A stretch of 6,747 nt of DNA. Source: Tannerella sp. (lineage in GTDB: Bacteria; Bacteroidota; Bacteroidia; Bacteroidales; Tannerellaceae). This document shows positions 5,281-6,747 of the stretch, piece after piece. The stretch's first letter is position 1, and each line of letters starts with the position of its first letter. Both the position numbers and the translations under genes were made by a program. The notes beneath the pieces were generated by a model, which saw nothing but the letters and a program-made list of their open reading frames with translations, had not been told where the DNA came from and ran no database searches. Where the stretch lies: contig JAISTJ010000194.1 of NCBI GenBank assembly GCA_031272655.1, positions 1-6,747 of the forward strand, in the 5' to 3' direction.

Positions 5281-6592
5281 CCTCTGAATCAGGGTTGTAA
5301 GTGAACAGCAACGCGGCGTTGCAACCACCGAACCCGGAAAGCATCTTGACAAAACGGCGCTTGGTGGTTGGTTGTGGGGTTTTGACTATCTTTATCGGAT
5401 ACGTTACGCCGGACGTTTCAAAGCCGTAAGTGGCTGGTATTATACCGTCTTTGAGGGCATAAACCGATATTATGCTTTCAAGTATGCCCGCCGCACCGAG
5501 AGTATGCCCGAAATAGCCCTTCAAACTGTTGACGGGAACTTCCTGCAACCCCGCACGGGCAAGGGCTACCGATTCCATTTCGTCGTTGTACTGAGTGGCC
5601 GTGCCATGTGCATTTGTAAAAGCTATTTCATTGATATTGACGTCTTTAACCGCACTTTGGAGAGCGAGATAAGCGCCTTCGCCCGTCCGCGAAGGGCCAG
5701 AAATATGGTTTGCGTCGTTGCGGACTGCGCCCGATGTTACTTCTACTCCCTCTATGCTATTGCTTTCCGTTAAAATCATGGTCGCGGCGCCTTCGCCGAG
5801 ATTCAACCCGTTGCGGTTGGCGTCAAACGGCTTACATACCTCTTGCGACAATGCTTTGAACGACTGGAAACCCGAAATGATAAACTCGGACAACACATCA
5901 ACACCCGTTACGATGACTGTGTCATATCGCCCCGCTTTTAACTCCCGCCGAGCGGCAATAATTGCCGAAGCGCCTGAAATACAAGCATTTGATACCACCA
6001 AAGGATTATTCCGATTTCCGAAAAAGCGGGAAATTTTTTCCGCCGACCGCCAAAGATACAGCCTGTCGTCATTGCAAAACACGTCGGCTTTCCCGTCATT
6101 GCGAGGAACATTGTGCACCCCGTCATTACGAGGCACATCTGGTACCCCGTCATTTTTTCCGCAAGCGAAAAAGAAGAAGCGAGGAACGAAGCAATCCGGT
6201 CTATCACCTTTCCCGTCATTGCGAGGAACGAAGCAATCCAGTCCATCCGAAAGACATTCAATATTCCCCTTAGTAGTAGAAATCACAAATAGCGTACGGT
6301 CCGAAGCAGGACTTATCGCACACTGTTTCAGCGCTTTAACAACAGAAACTATCGCCGCCTTTTCCAATTTAGAATAACCGTCCGACGACATACGACCCCA
6401 TTCCTTAATCGCAGTCCCGAACTCTTCTTCCAACCTTTCCACATCTATTTCCGACGCCATAAAAGGCTCCGACATTGCGTATCTGTCGGCAACAAAACGC
6501 AACCCGCTTACGCCGTTTTTAACATTCAGGTAATTTTCCTCGGAAGTAAAACCGAGAGCGGAAACAATGCTGTCGCCAAGTAATTGAGTCAT
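5240..6592 (-). CDS. Beta-ketoacyl-ACP synthase (FabF-like, aryl-polyene/flexirubin type) with in-frame repeat insertion
   Basis: The 450-residue condensing enzyme is expected to join an ACP-bound malonyl unit to a growing acyl chain. The ATG at 6592 overlaps the stop of the preceding thioesterase gene (ATGA) and gives the usual beginning (MTQLLGDSIVSALGFTSEEN). Catalytic elements are complete: C204 in SNACISGASA, H329 in NAHGTATQYND, and K358 and H363 in SLKGYFGHTLGAAG. The glycine-rich end GFGGCNAALLF (420-430) is followed by about 20 extra residues that run into the UroD-like gene. Residues about 117-176, between STTKGNIECL and the helix RSAEKISRFFG, are extra compared with the family. They are encoded by five copies of a 26-27-bp palindromic repeat and read as a 9-residue period (VPRNDG core). 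The frame is kept, so the enzyme may still work with a surface loop there. The aryl-polyene or flexirubin assignment rests on resemblance and the thioesterase neighbour only. Confidence 0.88.
   Translation of the reverse strand: MTQLLGDSIVSALGFTSEENYLNVKNGVSGLRFVADRYAMSEPFMASEIDVERLEEEFGTAIKEWGRMSSDGYSKLEKAAIVSVVKALKQCAISPASDRTLFVISTTKGNIECLSDGLDCFVPRNDGKGDRPDCFVPRFFFFACGKNDGVPDVPRNDGVHNVPRNDGKADVFCNDDRLYLWRSAEKISRFFGNRNNPLVVSNACISGASAIIAARRELKAGRYDTVIVTGVDVLSEFIISGFQSFKALSQEVCKPFDANRNGLNLGEGAATMILTESNSIEGVEVTSGAVRNDANHISGPSRTGEGAYLALQSAVKDVNINEIAFTNAHGTATQYNDEMESVALARAGLQEVPVNSLKGYFGHTLGAAGILESIISVYALKDGIIPATYGFETSGVTYPIKIVKTPQPTTKRRFVKMLSGFGGCNAALLFTYNPDSEVTSNRESPARYQP
6065..6245. repeat. 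Cluster of dispersed palindromic repeats (five units, 27-bp period) inside the ketosynthase gene
   Basis: Units begin with CGTCATT at 6067, 6094, 6121, 6148 and 6214. The first four starts are exactly 27 bp apart; the last is 66 bp from the fourth. The full unit is CGTCATT followed by GCGAGGAACGAAGCAATCC, seen complete at 6214-6239. It can form a small stem from ATTGC and GCAAT. The copy at 6148-6197 is complete except for a 24-bp insertion after CGTCATT. The copies at 6067, 6094 and 6121 keep mostly the left half and have diverged on the right. I recognise the unit as a short repeat dispersed in many bacterial genomes, often leaving translated traces such as HCEERSNP or SLRGTKQS, both of which appear here in the unused plus-strand frames. 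Because 27 is a multiple of three, the minus-strand frame stays open through the array. Confidence 0.85.
6155..6178. repeat. 24-bp insertion within the fourth repeat unit
   Basis: These 24 bp split the fourth unit between CGTCATT (6148-6154) and GCGAGGAACGAAGCAATCC (6179-6197). They contain a near-palindrome (TTTTTCCGC and GCGAAAAA around AA). They encode exactly eight residues, FFFFACGK (139-146 of the ketosynthase), placed between the VPR and NDG halves of the 9-residue repeat and in register with the codons. Confidence 0.7.
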
Positions 6593-6747
6593 AGCAAATT
6601 ATATTTCTTTTTCCATTCTATGAAGAATGGCGGATTGTTCAACATCAGATTAAAATTCATGTCGAGAAAGACCTGAACAGATGAGCCTGTCGTTATCAGA
6701 CTGTTATCATCGGCCAAATGTATCTCGTAATCGAACATTATCTTTGC
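6589..6747 (-). CDS. Acyl-CoA/acyl-ACP thioesterase, hotdog fold (4HBT/YbgC type), C-terminal part (partial)
   Basis: Only the last 52 codons are inside the window; the rest lies beyond the right edge. The visible residues include AKIMFDYEIHLADDNSLITT, then GSSVQVFLDMNFNLML and the ending PPFFIEWKKKYNLL. This is the typical last strand and tail of YbgC-like thioesterases, where a sheet strand (TVQVFVD-like) precedes a proline and a WK-rich helix. The catalytic aspartate lies near the N-terminus and cannot be seen. The TGA stop overlaps the ketosynthase ATG in the sequence ATGA, so the two are translationally coupled in one leftward operon. Thioesterases of this type sit beside ketosynthases in aryl-polyene and flexirubin clusters of Bacteroidota. 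The assignment is moderately firm given the short piece. Confidence 0.75.
   Translation of the reverse strand, partial: AKIMFDYEIHLADDNSLITTGSSVQVFLDMNFNLMLNNPPFFIEWKKKYNLL

Noticed and set aside
5279..5296. Small hairpin after the UroD-like stop (AACC and GGTT arms around CTGAATCAG) as a terminator
   Set aside because: The stem needs a bulge and leaves almost no loop, no T-run follows on either strand, and most of it is coding sequence of the ketosynthase tail.
4027..5352. A 441-codon open frame on the minus strand opposite the UroD-like gene
   Set aside because: It mirrors a clear UroD-family protein on the other strand, shows no recognisable domain, is rich in Arg/His/Asn as expected for an antisense shadow, and has no promoter or operon context.
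6067..6239. CRISPR array suggested by regularly spaced CGTCATT starts
   Set aside because: Units are contiguous at 27 bp with no unique spacers, diverge strongly from one another, and lie inside a coding frame. No cas gene is nearby.
5718..6377. A 219-codon plus-strand frame (and a 103-codon one at 5962-6273) with repeated SLRGTKQS or HCEERSNP peptides
   Set aside because: These peptides are translations of the palindromic repeat in unused frames. The opposite strand encodes a ketosynthase with all catalytic motifs.
5240..6592. Ketosynthase as a pseudogene because of the repeat insertion
   Set aside because: The frame is open throughout, the insertion is a multiple of three, and C204, H329, K358 and H363 are all present.

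Overview
The window looks like chromosomal DNA of a Bacteroidota member, most likely order Bacteroidales. The pointers are a SusC-type receptor with an STN extension, a FecR-type anti-sigma factor with a C-terminal STN-like domain, an ECF sigma factor, TANNTTTG-type -7 promoter boxes, A-rich translation starts without Shine-Dalgarno sequences, and a ketosynthase/thioesterase pair of the kind found in aryl-polyene or flexirubin clusters.

Region 1 (1-2870, leftward) is a trans-envelope signalling and glycan-uptake unit. It reads, in transcription order, ECF sigma factor (2815-2282), FecR-like anti-sigma factor (2179-1088) and a SusC/TonB-dependent receptor (890 to beyond base 1). The receptor's STN domain is expected to contact the periplasmic part of the anti-sigma factor, which holds or releases the sigma factor. 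The sigma gene has an almost textbook primary-sigma promoter, and a hairpin with a T-run separates it from the anti-sigma gene. The gap between the anti-sigma gene and susC holds a rightward TATCTTTG box followed about 75 bp later by a strong hairpin with a T7 run. That is the layout of a small RNA antisense to the susC leader.

Region 2 (2871-5280, rightward) is divergent from region 1. It holds a secreted beta-propeller glycoside-hydrolase-like protein and, 7 bp later, a cytoplasmic UroD/MtaA-fold methyltransferase-like protein. The pair is probably one operon with a -7 box at 2909-2916. Sharing the locus with the PUL-type genes suggests, but does not prove, a role in handling a particular glycan or its (possibly methylated) products.

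Region 3 (5240-6747, leftward) is the end of an unrelated lipid or polyene biosynthesis operon: the last 52 codons of a hotdog-fold thioesterase, overlapping by ATGA a beta-ketoacyl-ACP synthase. The synthase keeps all its catalytic residues but carries about 60 extra residues made from a dispersed palindromic repeat family, in 27-bp (9-codon) steps, inserted without breaking the frame. Its 3' end overlaps the UroD-like gene tail to tail by 41 bp.

No tRNA, rRNA, CRISPR array, insertion sequence or origin was seen. Gene-free stretches are short: 891-1087, 2180-2281 and 2816-2942. Each is described below.
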